Source: Halomonas sp. UBA3074
GTDB taxonomy: Bacteria; Pseudomonadota; Gammaproteobacteria; Pseudomonadales; Halomonadaceae
NCBI RefSeq assembly: GCF_002366715.1
Contig: NZ_DFBS01000046.1
Coordinates: forward strand, 1-64,000
Length of the DNA stretch: 64,000 nucleotides
Direction of reading: 5' to 3'
A model generated the notes under the pieces. It was not told the origin of the DNA, made no database searches, and saw only the letters and a program-made list of their open reading frames with translations. The translations under genes were made by a program, and so were the position numbers. Shown one piece after another: positions 43,137-53,487 of the stretch (within the stretch, counting starts at the first letter, position 1; every line of letters begins with the position of its first letter).

Positions 43137-43583
43137 ATGTTTCTCGATAATCGCCAAGTGGCGATGGACAGCGTATTGGAAGCGCTGGCCGATAGCATTG
43201 ATTATTTCCAGGATAATATCGAACGCCTGCGGCCCTCGCTGCGCGACGCTTTGAAGCCGCATTACACGACGCGGCTCAAGCAGATGCGAAAGCTCCAGGA
43301 GCTTGCCCGTGCACATCTAAAAATGCTGCCCCGGGATGCAGATGTGGAACGTGACGATTTTTTATGGCTATGGAGTCGGCTGAAAAGCTTCGTGGGTAAC
43401 GATAGCCAAGTACTGATCAATGAGTTATTGGAGCAAGAGCGTGTATTGATGCAGGCGCTCTCCTCCCTCTATACGCACCCCTTACCCGACCCTATCGAGC
43501 CGGTGGTGGAAGAGTGCATGCAGGGATGTCGTAAACTGATTCGTGAGCTCTATGCGCTGCAAAAGCGCAAAACCCACCGCTAG
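43137..43583 (+). CDS. Helical protein of unknown function behind rimK
   Basis: A 148-residue, entirely helical, charged protein with a strong ribosome site GAAGGAGG before the ATG. No transmembrane helix. The pattern of long amphipathic helices recalls four-helix bundles (PA2169/DUF2383-like), but I cannot confirm this. Its end overlaps the convergent SanA gene by four bases. Same direction as rimK. Confidence 0.6.
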   Translation: MFLDNRQVAMDSVLEALADSIDYFQDNIERLRPSLRDALKPHYTTRLKQMRKLQELARAHLKMLPRDADVERDDFLWLWSRLKSFVGNDSQVLINELLEQERVLMQALSSLYTHPLPDPIEPVVEECMQGCRKLIRELYALQKRKTHR

Positions 43584-44302
43584 GGTGCCGTGAAGCGTTC
43601 GTTTAATGACGGCAGAATAAGGTCGATCGGCGCCCGCTTTTTAAACTCAATGGGTTCCGGTGTGCCGAGGAAATAGGGCTTTCTGTCCCATATATACAAA
43701 TCGCCCAGGGTAGCCACGCGCGCTGCCCATTCCCGCAGCTTTAATCGCCACTCCACGCTGACGTTAGCATCATCCGCCACGCAGCCCGTCACATCCATAC
43801 CCAATGCTCGACCAATGTAAACGGCACGGGGCAAATGCCAACTCTGAGTAACCAGCAGCGCTTTATCCAATTGGAAAACGTCACGCGCACGCACCAGGGT
43901 GTCATAGGTGCTAAAGCCTGCAAAATCCATGGTCAACTGCTCGGCCGAGACGCCCCGCCGATAAAGCTCACGCCACATTGCTCGCGGTTCGTTATAGGCC
44001 TGAGTACGGTTATCCCCAGAGAGCAACAAGTGTTCAACCTGCTTTTGCTCAATGAGCGTGGTAGCCGTGCGCATTCGCGCATGGAAGTGAGGGTTTCGCA
44101 CGCCGCTACGCGTCCAGTGAGAGGTGCCGAAAACAATGCCCACGCGAGCAGCACGGCACTGCTGCGGCTGACGCTCGATATAAGCCGCCGTGGTGGCCAG
44201 CACCCAAAAGTTGCCGCCTATAAACAGCAATGTCGCCAGTAGCGACAGTGCTCCTAGCGACATCAACAAGCGCTTTGACCATGTTAACAAGAGGTTATGC
44301 AT
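43580..44302 (-). CDS. SanA/YdcF-family (DUF218) membrane protein
   Basis: A 240-residue protein with one N-terminal membrane helix (about 13-40) and a DUF218 domain ('GIVFGTSHWTRSGVRNPHFHARMRTA', then 'LLLSGDN' and 'LLVTQSWHLPRAVYIGRALGMDV'). SanA helps keep the envelope barrier to vancomycin in E. coli. Here it follows sufT by 18 bp in the same direction, but a functional link is not evident. Confidence 0.85.
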   Translation of the reverse strand: MHNLLLTWSKRLLMSLGALSLLATLLFIGGNFWVLATTAAYIERQPQQCRAARVGIVFGTSHWTRSGVRNPHFHARMRTATTLIEQKQVEHLLLSGDNRTQAYNEPRAMWRELYRRGVSAEQLTMDFAGFSTYDTLVRARDVFQLDKALLVTQSWHLPRAVYIGRALGMDVTGCVADDANVSVEWRLKLREWAARVATLGDLYIWDRKPYFLGTPEPIEFKKRAPIDLILPSLNERFTAP

Positions 44303-44320
44303 CCCGCTCCCCAGCAGCGG

Positions 44321-44890
44321 TTAGAACATGCCGAGTTCAAGCTTGGCCTCGTCACTCATCATGTCACGGCTCCAGGGAGGGCTGAAGACAATGTCGGTGT
44401 GCACTTTGCTGATTTGTGGCGCACCGAGAATCTTGTTACGCGCGTCAGCAGCAATCACGTCCCCCATGCCACAGCCAGGGGCCGTTAGCGTCATTCGAAT
44501 GGTGGCAATGCGCTCGCCGCTAATGAGACGTTCAATGCGACAACCGTAAACCAGTCCCAGATCAACGATATTGACCGGAATCTCCGGATCGAAGCAAGTG
44601 CGCAACTGATCCCATACGAACTGCTCTATCTCATCCTCACTGGCCGTTTCAGGCAGTGTGGGCCGTGGCAAGGACTCAAGACCCAGCGCATCGAGATTGC
44701 GCCCTTCTATCAAGTAGAGACGCCCCTCAAAACCGACGCTCACCGAGCTACCTTTTGCCTGCATGACGCTGACAACGCTATCTTCGGCCAGCGTTTCCGT
44801 CTTGCCAAACGGAATGGCAATGGCTTCCACATCGCGCTGAAGGGGTAACTGCTGACCTCGTTCGAGGCTGGCGACTTGCTCAAGATCCAT
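44321..44890 (-). CDS. sufT: SufT, DUF59 iron-sulfur assembly protein
   Basis: A 189-residue protein. The DUF59/MIP18 domain lies at about 90-180 ('EDEIEQFVWDQLRTCFDPEIPVNIVDLGLVYG', then 'TAPGCGMGDVIA' with a conserved Cys). SufT acts in maturation of iron-sulfur proteins in bacteria with Suf systems. The N-terminal 70 residues are typical of the SufT branch. It is the last suf gene, 36 bp behind sufS. Confidence 0.9.
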   Translation of the reverse strand: MDLEQVASLERGQQLPLQRDVEAIAIPFGKTETLAEDSVVSVMQAKGSSVSVGFEGRLYLIEGRNLDALGLESLPRPTLPETASEDEIEQFVWDQLRTCFDPEIPVNIVDLGLVYGCRIERLISGERIATIRMTLTAPGCGMGDVIAADARNKILGAPQISKVHTDIVFSPPWSRDMMSDEAKLELGMF

Positions 44891-44926
44891 AACTATCCTT
44901 AAATGACGATCCTCAAAGAACCGACC

Positions 44927-46192
44927 TTAACGTACCATGCCAATCACGCGATTAAGCGCTTCAACAAAGCGATCCACTTCATCGAGCGTATTGTACGCAG
45001 CAAATGAAGCACGGCAGGTGGCATCGACGCCAAAGTGATGCAACAGAGGCTGCGCGCAGTGGTGCCCGGTGCGAATCGCAATGCCGAGCTGATCGATCAG
45101 CAGACCGATATCTTGCGAGTGCGCGCCATCCACCACAAACGATAGCACGCCTGCTTTTTGCGGTGCGGTGCCCAAAATACGCAGGCCATCAATGCGCTCT
45201 ACGGCTTGTGTCGCGCGCTCAAGCAATTGCGCTTCCCAAGCGCCAATAGCGCTAACGCCCACGCTTTCTAACCACTCGAGCGCGCGCCCCAGCGCAATGA
45301 CTTCCGCAATCGCAGGCGTACCGGCTTCAAACTTGTGCGGAATGGCGGCGAAGGTCGTGCCTGCACCGAACGAGACGGTTTTAATCATCTCGCCGCCGCC
45401 CTGCCAGGGCGGCATCGCTTCCAGCAAAGCCTGCTTGCCATACAGCACGCCAACGCCAGTGGGGCCATACACTTTGTGACCCGAAAACGCATAGAAGTCG
45501 GCATCAATTGCCTGTACATCGACCAATTGATGCGGCGCGGCCTGGGCACCATCAATTAAAATCAGCGCCCCGTGCTGATGAGCAAAGGAGGCCATTTCCT
45601 GCACTGGGTTGATCGTGCCCAGCGCATTGGAAACGTGATTGACCGCCACCAGCTTAGTACGCTCACTGAGTAGCTCGCGATAAGCGGCCATGTCGAGTGC
45701 GCCATTCGACTCCACGGGAATGACCTTGATGCTAAACCCGATCTCAGCGGCCAGCAGTTGCCAAGGCACGATGTTGGAGTGGTGCTCCAACATGGAAATC
45801 AGCACTTCGTCGCCAGGCCCGAGGTTTTTACGCCCCCAGCTCTGCACGACTAAATTGATGGCTTCCGTGGTGCCACGGGTAAAGATGATCTGACGCGCAT
45901 CTTCCGCGTTGAGAAACGACCGCACCTTATGACGCGTGCCTTCAAACGCCGCCGTTGCCTCATCAGCGAGGGTATGTAGCCCGCGGTGAATGTTGGCGTT
46001 ATAGCGCGAGTAGTAATCGCTAAAGACGTCGATCACCTGCTGGGGCGTCTGACTGGTCGCCGCATTATCCAAATAGATGAGCGGCTTGCCCTGTACTTCA
46101 CGGCCCAGCACCGGAAAATCTTGACGCAGGCGAGTAACATCAAACGTCGCTTGCTCTAGGGTGGGCGTTGGCTCAATAACGGTATGTGACAT
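44927..46192 (-). CDS. sufS: Cysteine desulfurase SufS
   Basis: PLP enzyme that takes sulfur from cysteine for iron-sulfur clusters. The ATG at 46192 has AGGAG at good spacing. 421 residues. PLP-binding Lys240 is in 'FSGHKVYGPTG', and the catalytic Cys379 is in 'RTGHHCAQP', the pattern of SufS (type II) enzymes. The usual sulfur-acceptor gene sufE or sufU is not next to it; SufT follows. Confidence 0.95.
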   Translation of the reverse strand: MSHTVIEPTPTLEQATFDVTRLRQDFPVLGREVQGKPLIYLDNAATSQTPQQVIDVFSDYYSRYNANIHRGLHTLADEATAAFEGTRHKVRSFLNAEDARQIIFTRGTTEAINLVVQSWGRKNLGPGDEVLISMLEHHSNIVPWQLLAAEIGFSIKVIPVESNGALDMAAYRELLSERTKLVAVNHVSNALGTINPVQEMASFAHQHGALILIDGAQAAPHQLVDVQAIDADFYAFSGHKVYGPTGVGVLYGKQALLEAMPPWQGGGEMIKTVSFGAGTTFAAIPHKFEAGTPAIAEVIALGRALEWLESVGVSAIGAWEAQLLERATQAVERIDGLRILGTAPQKAGVLSFVVDGAHSQDIGLLIDQLGIAIRTGHHCAQPLLHHFGVDATCRASFAAYNTLDEVDRFVEALNRVIGMVR

Positions 46193-46218
46193 CAATCACT
46201 CCTGGTTTAATCGTAGCG

Positions 46219-47559
46219 CTAGTCGTTAAGGGCGACTGCCGCCTCAACCAGCCCCGCCAGATTGAAGCGTTCCGGCAGTTTACCCGCCACTGCCAGTTCA
46301 ACACGCTCGGCAATCGCATCTAGCGTCACTTTATCCAATACCTCTCCTGCAAAGGCGAGGGTTAGCAGCCCACGAGCGGTGGCCTCATCAATACCACGCG
46401 TGCGCAGGGCATAGATCGCGTCTTCATCCAACTGGCCCGTCGTGGTGCCGTGTGAGCACTTGACGTCGTCCGCATAGATCTCAAGCTCAGGCTTGGCGTC
46501 AATGTGGGCACGGTCCGATAGCAGCAGGTTTTGATTGCTCTGAAAACCTTCGATCTTCTGGCTATCGCGCTTGACGTAGACCTTACCGTTAAAAACACCG
46601 TGGGCGCGGTCATCCAAAATACCCTTGTAGTTCTCGTTCGAGAACGTCAGCGGCGCATTGTGGTTCACCTTGGTATGGTTATCGACGTGCTGACGGCCTT
46701 GACCAAAGAACAGACCCAAGAAGTTAGTTTCCGCACCTTGTCCGTTCAAGTCACTGATCAAGTCGTTGCGCACCAGCGCCCCGCCCAGGCTCAAGTTATA
46801 AGAGGTATAGCGGCTATCCCGCCCTTGCTCTACGTGAATGCTCGCCACGTGCATGTCGCCCAATGGCGCTTCCTGCAGCTTGTAATGGGCAAGAATCGCG
46901 CCACGATCAAGCATTAGCTCAGCCACGACGTTGGTGAAGTTAGCCGCTTCGCTCTCGCCAGTATAATGCTCGATCAGGGTGGCTTCGCTGCGGCTACCCG
47001 CTTCTACTAGCACGCGCGGATGACTCATCACCGGCTCGCCGGCGCGCGACAGGAACTGCAGCAGAATGGGTTTTTCAACCACCGTGCCCGCCGCGATGCG
47101 AACGACGGCACCCTCTTCCATAAACGCTGTATTCAGCGCGGCAAAAGGCGAGAAATCCACGCCCGTCAGCCGCCCGAGCGGGCCACCCACGGCCTCGTGA
47201 TTCTCTGTTAACGCCTTGGAAAGCGGCAATACCTGAACGCTTGATGGCAGTGCATCCACATCCGAAAGTGCCGCTGAGAAGACACCATCCACAAACGTCA
47301 GGCGGTAAGCTTCGATCGGCAGGGTCAGCGCGGCCGCACTGGCTTGAGAAAACTCAGCGTTATCAGCGAGCGCAAAATTGCCTTGTGCAATGGAGCGCAC
47401 GTCAGTGTATTTCCACTCTTCATCACGACGAGTCGGAAAACCCAGTGCTTCAAAGCGGGCAGCGCCCGCCTGACGACGTGCAGCCACCCAGGTAGGCTCC
47501 GCCTTGTAGTGCGGGCTGCGCGCCTTAAGTGTGTCTAAAAAGGTTTGCGTATCGCTCAT
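46219..47559 (-). CDS. sufD: Fe-S assembly scaffold subunit SufD
   Basis: A 446-residue partner of SufB in the SufBC2D scaffold. The C-terminal beta-helix segments 'QKIEGFQSNQNLLLSDRAHIDAKPELEIYADDVKCSHG' mark the family; the conserved 'DDVKCSHG' His and Cys are intact. Its start overlaps the end of sufC (ATGA). Confidence 0.94.
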   Translation of the reverse strand: MSDTQTFLDTLKARSPHYKAEPTWVAARRQAGAARFEALGFPTRRDEEWKYTDVRSIAQGNFALADNAEFSQASAAALTLPIEAYRLTFVDGVFSAALSDVDALPSSVQVLPLSKALTENHEAVGGPLGRLTGVDFSPFAALNTAFMEEGAVVRIAAGTVVEKPILLQFLSRAGEPVMSHPRVLVEAGSRSEATLIEHYTGESEAANFTNVVAELMLDRGAILAHYKLQEAPLGDMHVASIHVEQGRDSRYTSYNLSLGGALVRNDLISDLNGQGAETNFLGLFFGQGRQHVDNHTKVNHNAPLTFSNENYKGILDDRAHGVFNGKVYVKRDSQKIEGFQSNQNLLLSDRAHIDAKPELEIYADDVKCSHGTTTGQLDEDAIYALRTRGIDEATARGLLTLAFAGEVLDKVTLDAIAERVELAVAGKLPERFNLAGLVEAAVALND

Positions 47560-48305
47560 GCCACAGACTCCTCGATACCTTCGTACCCATTGGCTTCCAG
47601 CTGCTTAGCGAGTTCGGCGTCGCCGGTTTTAACGATACGCCCATCGACCAGAACGTGAACCTGATCAGGCACGATGTAATCCAGCAGGCGCTGATAGTGA
47701 GTGACCAGCAGAATGGCGCGGTCTTCAGCGCGCATACTGTTGACACCGTCAGCCACCACTTTCATGGCGTCGATATCCAAGCCGGAATCGATTTCATCAA
47801 GCATGGCAAGCTTCGGCTGCAGCACGAGCATTTGCAGGATTTCGTTACGCTTCTTCTCGCCGCCAGAGAAACCTTCGTTAACCGCACGCTGCAAGAAGCT
47901 GGCATCCATTTTCATAAAGCCCAGCTTCTCTTTCACCAGCTTCATAAATTCGGGGGCAGGCATTTCGCCTTCGCCGCGGGCGACGCGCTGGGCATTCAGC
48001 GCCGATTTCAGCAGGTAGATATTTTTAACACCCGGGATCTCGACCGGATACTGGAAACCTAGCAGCAGGCCCGCCTGGGCACGCTCTTCAATTTCCATTT
48101 CAAGCACGTCTTTGCCTTCAAAGGTAATCGTGCCCTGGGTGACTTCGTAGCCATCTTTACCAGCGATAACCGCCGATAGCGTCGACTTACCCGCGCCGTT
48201 CGGCCCCATAATGGCGTGCACTTCACCCGCATTGATGGTCAGGGTGAGGCCTTTGAGGATTTCATTACCTTCGACGGTGACGTGTAAATCATTCACTTGC
48301 AACAT
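47556..48305 (-). CDS. sufC: Fe-S assembly ATPase SufC
   Basis: A 249-residue ABC-type ATPase that powers the SufBC2D scaffold. Walker A 'GPNGAGKST' at 34-42, signature 'FSGGEKKRNEI', Walker B 'LAMLDEIDSGLD'. AAGGTAA lies before the start. Between sufB and sufD as in E. coli. Confidence 0.96.
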   Translation of the reverse strand: MLQVNDLHVTVEGNEILKGLTLTINAGEVHAIMGPNGAGKSTLSAVIAGKDGYEVTQGTITFEGKDVLEMEIEERAQAGLLLGFQYPVEIPGVKNIYLLKSALNAQRVARGEGEMPAPEFMKLVKEKLGFMKMDASFLQRAVNEGFSGGEKKRNEILQMLVLQPKLAMLDEIDSGLDIDAMKVVADGVNSMRAEDRAILLVTHYQRLLDYIVPDQVHVLVDGRIVKTGDAELAKQLEANGYEGIEESVA

Positions 48306-48378
48306 ATTGATTACCTTCTGATTCTGGCGAGTCGCTACGGCGACAATGATATAATTAAGTAGTCTAAACGGCTAACGA

Positions 48379-49821
<1,443 letters not shown>

Positions 49822-49899
49822 GGTGATACCCTCCGGGCAGTTGGGTGGCGAGATTATCGCCTTTAATAATAAATAAGGCCTGCTGTGCTTACGCCGCTG

Positions 49900-50364
49900 T
49901 TAGGCCGACGCCGCCGACAGGCTGATCGTTTGAATAGGCAGTTGCACCGGTAATTTTATCGGTGCTGTATCGGCTAAATGCGCTAACGTTACACTTTCAA
50001 GCAAGGTGCGCATCGCCAATGAAACCCGCTGCCAGTTGTCCGCCACGCCACAGGTAGCGACCAGCTCGCAATCCCCTTCTGCTTGGCTGCATTCGGTCAT
50101 GGCAACGGGGCCTTCAATCGCCGCAATAATGTCGGCGGCCGTAATGTGTGATGCTGGCCGCGCCAAGCGATAGCCGCCTTGAGCACCGCGCTGGGAGACT
50201 AATAACCCGGCACGCGCCAGCATTTTCAGCGTTTTACTTACCGTGGGGTGTGGCAGTTGCACAGCCTCAGCCAAATCAGCAGCTGCATGTGATGCGTGAG
50301 CGTGACGGGCAATTTGCGCCATCACCACAGCGGCATAATCTGTCAGCCGAGAAAGCTTGAGCAT
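49900..50364 (-). CDS. Rrf2-family SUF regulator, IscR-like
   Basis: A 154-residue regulator; the ATG at 50364 has GGGGAG upstream (13 more codons are open). The wHTH begins 'LSRLTDYAAVVMAQIARHAH'. Cys92, Cys99 and Cys105 match the spacing of IscR's cluster ligands closely, so it likely binds an iron-sulfur cluster and represses the suf operon when clusters are plentiful. Its promoter has IscR-like and Fur-like sites. Confidence 0.9.
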   Translation of the reverse strand: MLKLSRLTDYAAVVMAQIARHAHASHAAADLAEAVQLPHPTVSKTLKMLARAGLLVSQRGAQGGYRLARPASHITAADIIAAIEGPVAMTECSQAEGDCELVATCGVADNWQRVSLAMRTLLESVTLAHLADTAPIKLPVQLPIQTISLSAASA

Positions 50365-50418
50365 ATCGACTCCCCTTTTATGTACTGAGTGCGCGGCCAC
50401 CAAAGGTCACCTGCGTCA

Positions 50419-50443
50419 ATTGAGTACCATTTTAGTCCTGTAT
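50419..50443 (-). promoter_or_regulatory. IscR type 1-like site upstream of the suf regulator
   Basis: On the minus strand this 25-bp stretch matches 17 positions, by my count, of the E. coli IscR type 1 motif; the left half (ATAC, two bases, GACTAAAAT) matches best. It is 55 bp upstream of the start codon. Confidence 0.5.
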
Positions 50444-50526
50444 AAATTTGATGTGAAGCCCTTGAGCTAAATGGTTAGCAATTTGAGCAAAATAACAGCA
50501 TGATCGACGCCAATCGCATCAAAAAC

Positions 50527-50545
50527 AACAATCATTATCATTTAA
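50527..50545. promoter_or_regulatory. Fur-box-like sequence
   Basis: On the minus strand TTAAATGATAATGATTGTT matches 13 of 19 bases of the classic Fur box, with two consecutive AATGAT hexamers. It is 163 bp upstream of the suf regulator and 123 bp upstream of the YjfB-like gene. Confidence 0.45.
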
Positions 50546-50667
50546 AAATACTATGACGCTTGTGAGATGCTTATCTTGGCTTTACTTTAATGAGGGTCGT
50601 CTGGTAATTTCGACTGAGTATTGAGTGCCACCACACTGGATGGCAGCCTGCTATTCGAGGATTTACG

Positions 50668-50871
50668 ATGGATTCAGCAGTCAACAATATGGTCAATGCG
50701 TCATTGGCAATGCAGCAGGTACAAGTTGCACAACAGGCGCAACTGACCGTTTTCAAAGACGCTTTAGACGGCCAAGCAGCACATATTTCTGCCCTCATGG
50801 AAGGCGTTGCTCAGGTGCCTCAACTGGCCACGAGCGGAAGCGTAGGTACGCAAATCAACACCACCGCGTAA
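50668..50871 (+). CDS. YjfB-family putative motility protein
   Basis: A 67-residue helical protein: 'MVNASLAMQQVQVAQQAQLTVFKDALDGQAAHI' matches the YjfB family, linked by name to motility. CGAGGAT lies before the ATG. It stands alone here, with no flagellar gene near it, between suf genes and yjdM. A strong terminator follows at once. Confidence 0.8.
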   Translation: MDSAVNNMVNASLAMQQVQVAQQAQLTVFKDALDGQAAHISALMEGVAQVPQLATSGSVGTQINTTA

Positions 50872-50892
50872 CCAACGTAGCGAAAGATAAGC

Positions 50893-50931
50893 AAATAGCC
50901 CCCTGGCTAATGCCAGGGGGCTATTTTTTTA
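50893..50931 (+). terminator. Rho-independent terminator of the YjfB-like gene
   Basis: A 15-bp perfect stem (50893-50907 with 50912-50926), TAAT loop, and T-run to 50931. Confidence 0.92.
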
Positions 50932-50962
50932 CTGCCTGTCTTTTACTAACTGTTTTAACCCG

Positions 50963-51304
50963 CTAGGCTTTTTTAACGAATTCGGATTTAAGCTTCATCG
51001 GTCCGATACCGTCAATTTTACAGTCGATATCATGATCGCCGTCCACCAAGCGGATACTTTTCACTTTAGTCCCCACTTTTACCACCAGTGAACTGCCCTT
51101 GACCTTCAGATCCTTAATGACCGTTACGCTATCACCGTCGACCAACATATTACCGTTGGCATCGCGCACGCCTGAAGCGTCATCTGCGCCCTCTGCTTCT
51201 GCTACTTTTGACCATTCATGACCACACTCTGGGCACACGTATTGAAGCCCATCATCGTAGCTAAACTCAGAAGCGCAGGCAGGACAGTTAGGTATATCAC
51301 TCAT
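50963..51304 (-). CDS. yjdM: YjdM/PhnA zinc-ribbon protein
   Basis: A 113-residue protein with an N-terminal zinc ribbon ('CPACASEF' and 'CPECGHEW') and a C-terminal SH3-like domain ('GNMLVDGDSVTVIKDLKVKGSSLVVKVGTKV'). Formerly called PhnA, but not phosphonoacetate hydrolase. Function is unproved. Single gene, convergent with YjfB. Confidence 0.92.
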   Translation of the reverse strand: MSDIPNCPACASEFSYDDGLQYVCPECGHEWSKVAEAEGADDASGVRDANGNMLVDGDSVTVIKDLKVKGSSLVVKVGTKVKSIRLVDGDHDIDCKIDGIGPMKLKSEFVKKA

Positions 51305-51417
51305 GGAACGGCTCCATCACTTGGCTATTGCAAAAGACGCTAACAAGGTCTTAGAAAGCGATGGAGCCTACACGGGTTAAGCAAAATGTCCAGCGAGGGT
51401 AATATTAGCCTCGGGCA

Positions 51418-51894
51418 TTAGCCGCGCTGATAAGTCCCTACCAGGCGATTCATGCCCAGCAGATTGGGCTCTACCTCTTTGAGTAATTCGGCAAGCGTCA
51501 ACCCTTCCGGCAGTGACGTTTGGCGATCCAGCGCCAGCACCCAGAAATAATAGAGGTGTTTGCCGTGCCCTTCCGGAGGCATGGGGCCGCAGTAACCAAT
51601 CTCTCCTTTATCATTGGTGCCTGGGGTGCCCGCCTCGCTTTTTTCGGTGAGCTCTAGCGCCTCGGCGGGTAAATTATAAAGCACCCAGTGTACAAAGCCG
51701 TAGCTACCTTCCTTCACTAAAGGGGCATCAGGGTCGTGGCAAATTACCGCGAATCCCTGAGTTCCCTCGGGCGCATGCTGCCAAGCGAGCGCAGGCGAAA
51801 CATCGTCCCCTTCTCCCGTGTGCTTGGTAGGAATCGCTTGGTGGTCGGCAAAGGCCGAACTGGTAACCTGCATTGATGAAAGTGCAAATGCCAT
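51418..51894 (-). CDS. YbhB/YbcL-family Raf-kinase-inhibitor-like (PEBP) protein
   Basis: A 158-residue PEBP-fold protein without signal peptide. 'GDDVSPALAWQHAPEGTQGFAVICHDPDAP' and 'HWVLYNLPA' and 'GYCGPMPPEGHGKHLYYFWVLALD' are the ligand-site motifs. Bacterial members have no clear role. A ribosome site GGAGAG precedes the start. Confidence 0.9.
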   Translation of the reverse strand: MAFALSSMQVTSSAFADHQAIPTKHTGEGDDVSPALAWQHAPEGTQGFAVICHDPDAPLVKEGSYGFVHWVLYNLPAEALELTEKSEAGTPGTNDKGEIGYCGPMPPEGHGKHLYYFWVLALDRQTSLPEGLTLAELLKEVEPNLLGMNRLVGTYQRG

Positions 51895-51950
51895 GCTTCT
51901 CTCCTGAGTAACGCTTAGGGTTCGAACGACTTGTGATTGAAAAGATGGAT

Positions 51951-52508
51951 TTAAAAACTAACCACCGAGGCGTACTGTTGCCACCACTGCTGGGCTGTCT
52001 CCACGTTGTCAGCGTTGTACGCCGGGTCAAGGACAACGCCCAGCTGAACATAGTCGCCACGGGTTCTAGCCATGAGCTGAGGATCCTGAGTCGCCAGTTG
52101 GAGCGCATAGAGCACCAACATTTGCTCATACGCATCGCGGGTGTTCAACCGAGCAAACAGCAGAGGAACCGCTGGAAGACCTATTTCACCTAATCGCTCA
52201 GCGGCAATGTACCAGGGTCGACGGTTATCACGATCGCCGTAACTGGCCACAAAACGCCGATCGGCCAAGCGGCTAACGTAGTAGGAAGCTTCCTCTTCAG
52301 GGCTCATAAACAGTGGCGGCACCCAGTCACTGTCCCTAGCACTCACCGGCGCGGCGGTGGCGACAGGCGTAGGTTGCTGCGTAGCGGGTGAGGCTTCAGC
52401 CGCTGCCTGGTTAGGGGTTGGTGAAGAGCGAGGCCCTCCGGCACAGCCCGCGAGTAACAGGCATGCCCCCAAACATAACACTCCTAGATAATGCGCGCTT
52501 TGCTGCAT
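51951..52508 (-). CDS. Lipoprotein of unknown function
   Basis: A 185-residue protein from the ATG at 52508 with AAGGAAG upstream. Signal peptide with lipobox 'LAGC' (Cys near 21), a Pro/Ala/Thr-rich linker of about 35 residues, then a helical domain including 'RRPWYIAAERLGEIGLPAVPLLFARL', which resembles a HEAT-like repeat. The upstream DCC-family gene ends 23 bp before this start, so the two may be co-transcribed. Confidence 0.75.
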   Translation of the reverse strand: MQQSAHYLGVLCLGACLLLAGCAGGPRSSPTPNQAAAEASPATQQPTPVATAAPVSARDSDWVPPLFMSPEEEASYYVSRLADRRFVASYGDRDNRRPWYIAAERLGEIGLPAVPLLFARLNTRDAYEQMLVLYALQLATQDPQLMARTRGDYVQLGVVLDPAYNADNVETAQQWWQQYASVVSF

Positions 52509-52531
52509 TGGCAAGCTTCCTTGGCTAAGTC

Positions 52532-52906
52532 TTAAACGGACCATCGCCCCTGTTTCTTTAGGCGACGTTTAACCCACCTATCATAAAGCGCCCGCAACGC
52601 TGGTTTAATCCCCGGCAGGCCAATTATCCAGGCGACCGGCAGTAGCCAGGGAATTCGCTTCATTAATAAGCGGTAGGCGTCGATACCTTCAATCAGTTGG
52701 CCTTGCGCTGTCTCGATGTGCAAAGAACGCAGGGCCATGGCGGGATCAACGCCTTTTTCTCGGAGGGTCGGCGCATGCTCGCTTACATCAAGCCAGCCTA
52801 TATCATCGGCGTGCTGCCCCGACCACTGCTCATAGCGGCGGCGCTCTTGTCGACACAGCGGGCACTGGGCATCGTAAAAGACATTAATCGATCTCTGACT
52901 GGACAT
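52532..52906 (-). CDS. DCC-family (DUF393) thiol-disulfide oxidoreductase-like protein
   Basis: A 124-residue protein from the ATG at 52906 with GAGAAG upstream. 'INVFYDAQCPLCRQERRRYEQW' is the DUF393 signature with the CPLC redox-like motif; a hydrophobic stretch near 85-105 suggests membrane association. Redox activity is predicted, not shown. Confidence 0.87.
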   Translation of the reverse strand: MSSQRSINVFYDAQCPLCRQERRRYEQWSGQHADDIGWLDVSEHAPTLREKGVDPAMALRSLHIETAQGQLIEGIDAYRLLMKRIPWLLPVAWIIGLPGIKPALRALYDRWVKRRLKKQGRWSV

Positions 52907-52998
52907 ATTGCTTCTCAGCTTTAACACTCTTATGCAGTGTGGCATTTCCATTAATTGGCGCAACCCTTACTGCCCCGTGGCTCAATTAGGTCTTCACT

Positions 52999-53487
52999 AT
53001 GAACGCTGAGCTTAATAATGAATTTGGTAAACAACTTTTAGTGATTGCTCATGCTCCGTCACCGAATACCCGGCTTTTGCAGGAAGCGGCCACGCGGGGC
53101 GCTAGCCATCCTGATCTGGAACAAATGCAGTGCATCGTGAAAGCGCCTTTGGAGGCAGGCCCAGAGGACGTACTAGCCTGCGATGCCATCCTGCTCGGCA
53201 CCACAGAGAATCTTGGTTATATGAGTGGCGCGCTAAAGGATTTCTTTGACCGCACTTATTATTCTGTCATAGAAAAAAAGCAAGGATTGCCTTGTGCACT
53301 TTATATCCGCGCTGGCCATGACGGCACAGGCACGCAACGCGCGGTAGAAAGCATTGTGACCGGTTTACGCTGGCGTTGGGTGCAGCCCCCCCTCATTTTA
53401 CGCGGCGAATGGCAGCCAACGTTTGCTGATCAAGTAGAAGAAATTAGCATGGCCTTAGCATTTAGTGTTGAAAGTGGCATTGTTTGA
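52999..53487 (+). CDS. Flavodoxin/NADPH-dependent FMN reductase-like protein
   Basis: A 162-residue flavodoxin-fold protein. 'LLVIAHAPSPNTRLLQEAA' fits the phosphate loop and 'ILLGTTENLGYMSGALKDFFDRTYY' the flavin-facing segment. No ribosome site is evident. Likely a quinone or FMN reductase; substrate unknown. Its stop codon lies inside a 16-bp tandem repeat. Confidence 0.8.
   Translation: MNAELNNEFGKQLLVIAHAPSPNTRLLQEAATRGASHPDLEQMQCIVKAPLEAGPEDVLACDAILLGTTENLGYMSGALKDFFDRTYYSVIEKKQGLPCALYIRAGHDGTGTQRAVESIVTGLRWRWVQPPLILRGEWQPTFADQVEEISMALAFSVESGIV

Larger units (their letters stand above)
50365..50667. other. Divergent region between suf regulator and YjfB-like gene
   Basis: A 303-bp AT-rich gap carrying an IscR-like site (50419-50443) and a Fur-like box (50527-50545). 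No gene is seen. Confidence 0.7.

Noticed and set aside
47529..48062. 177-codon plus-strand frame over sufC and sufD
   Set aside because: Antisense to SufC with intact Walker motifs; no ribosome site.
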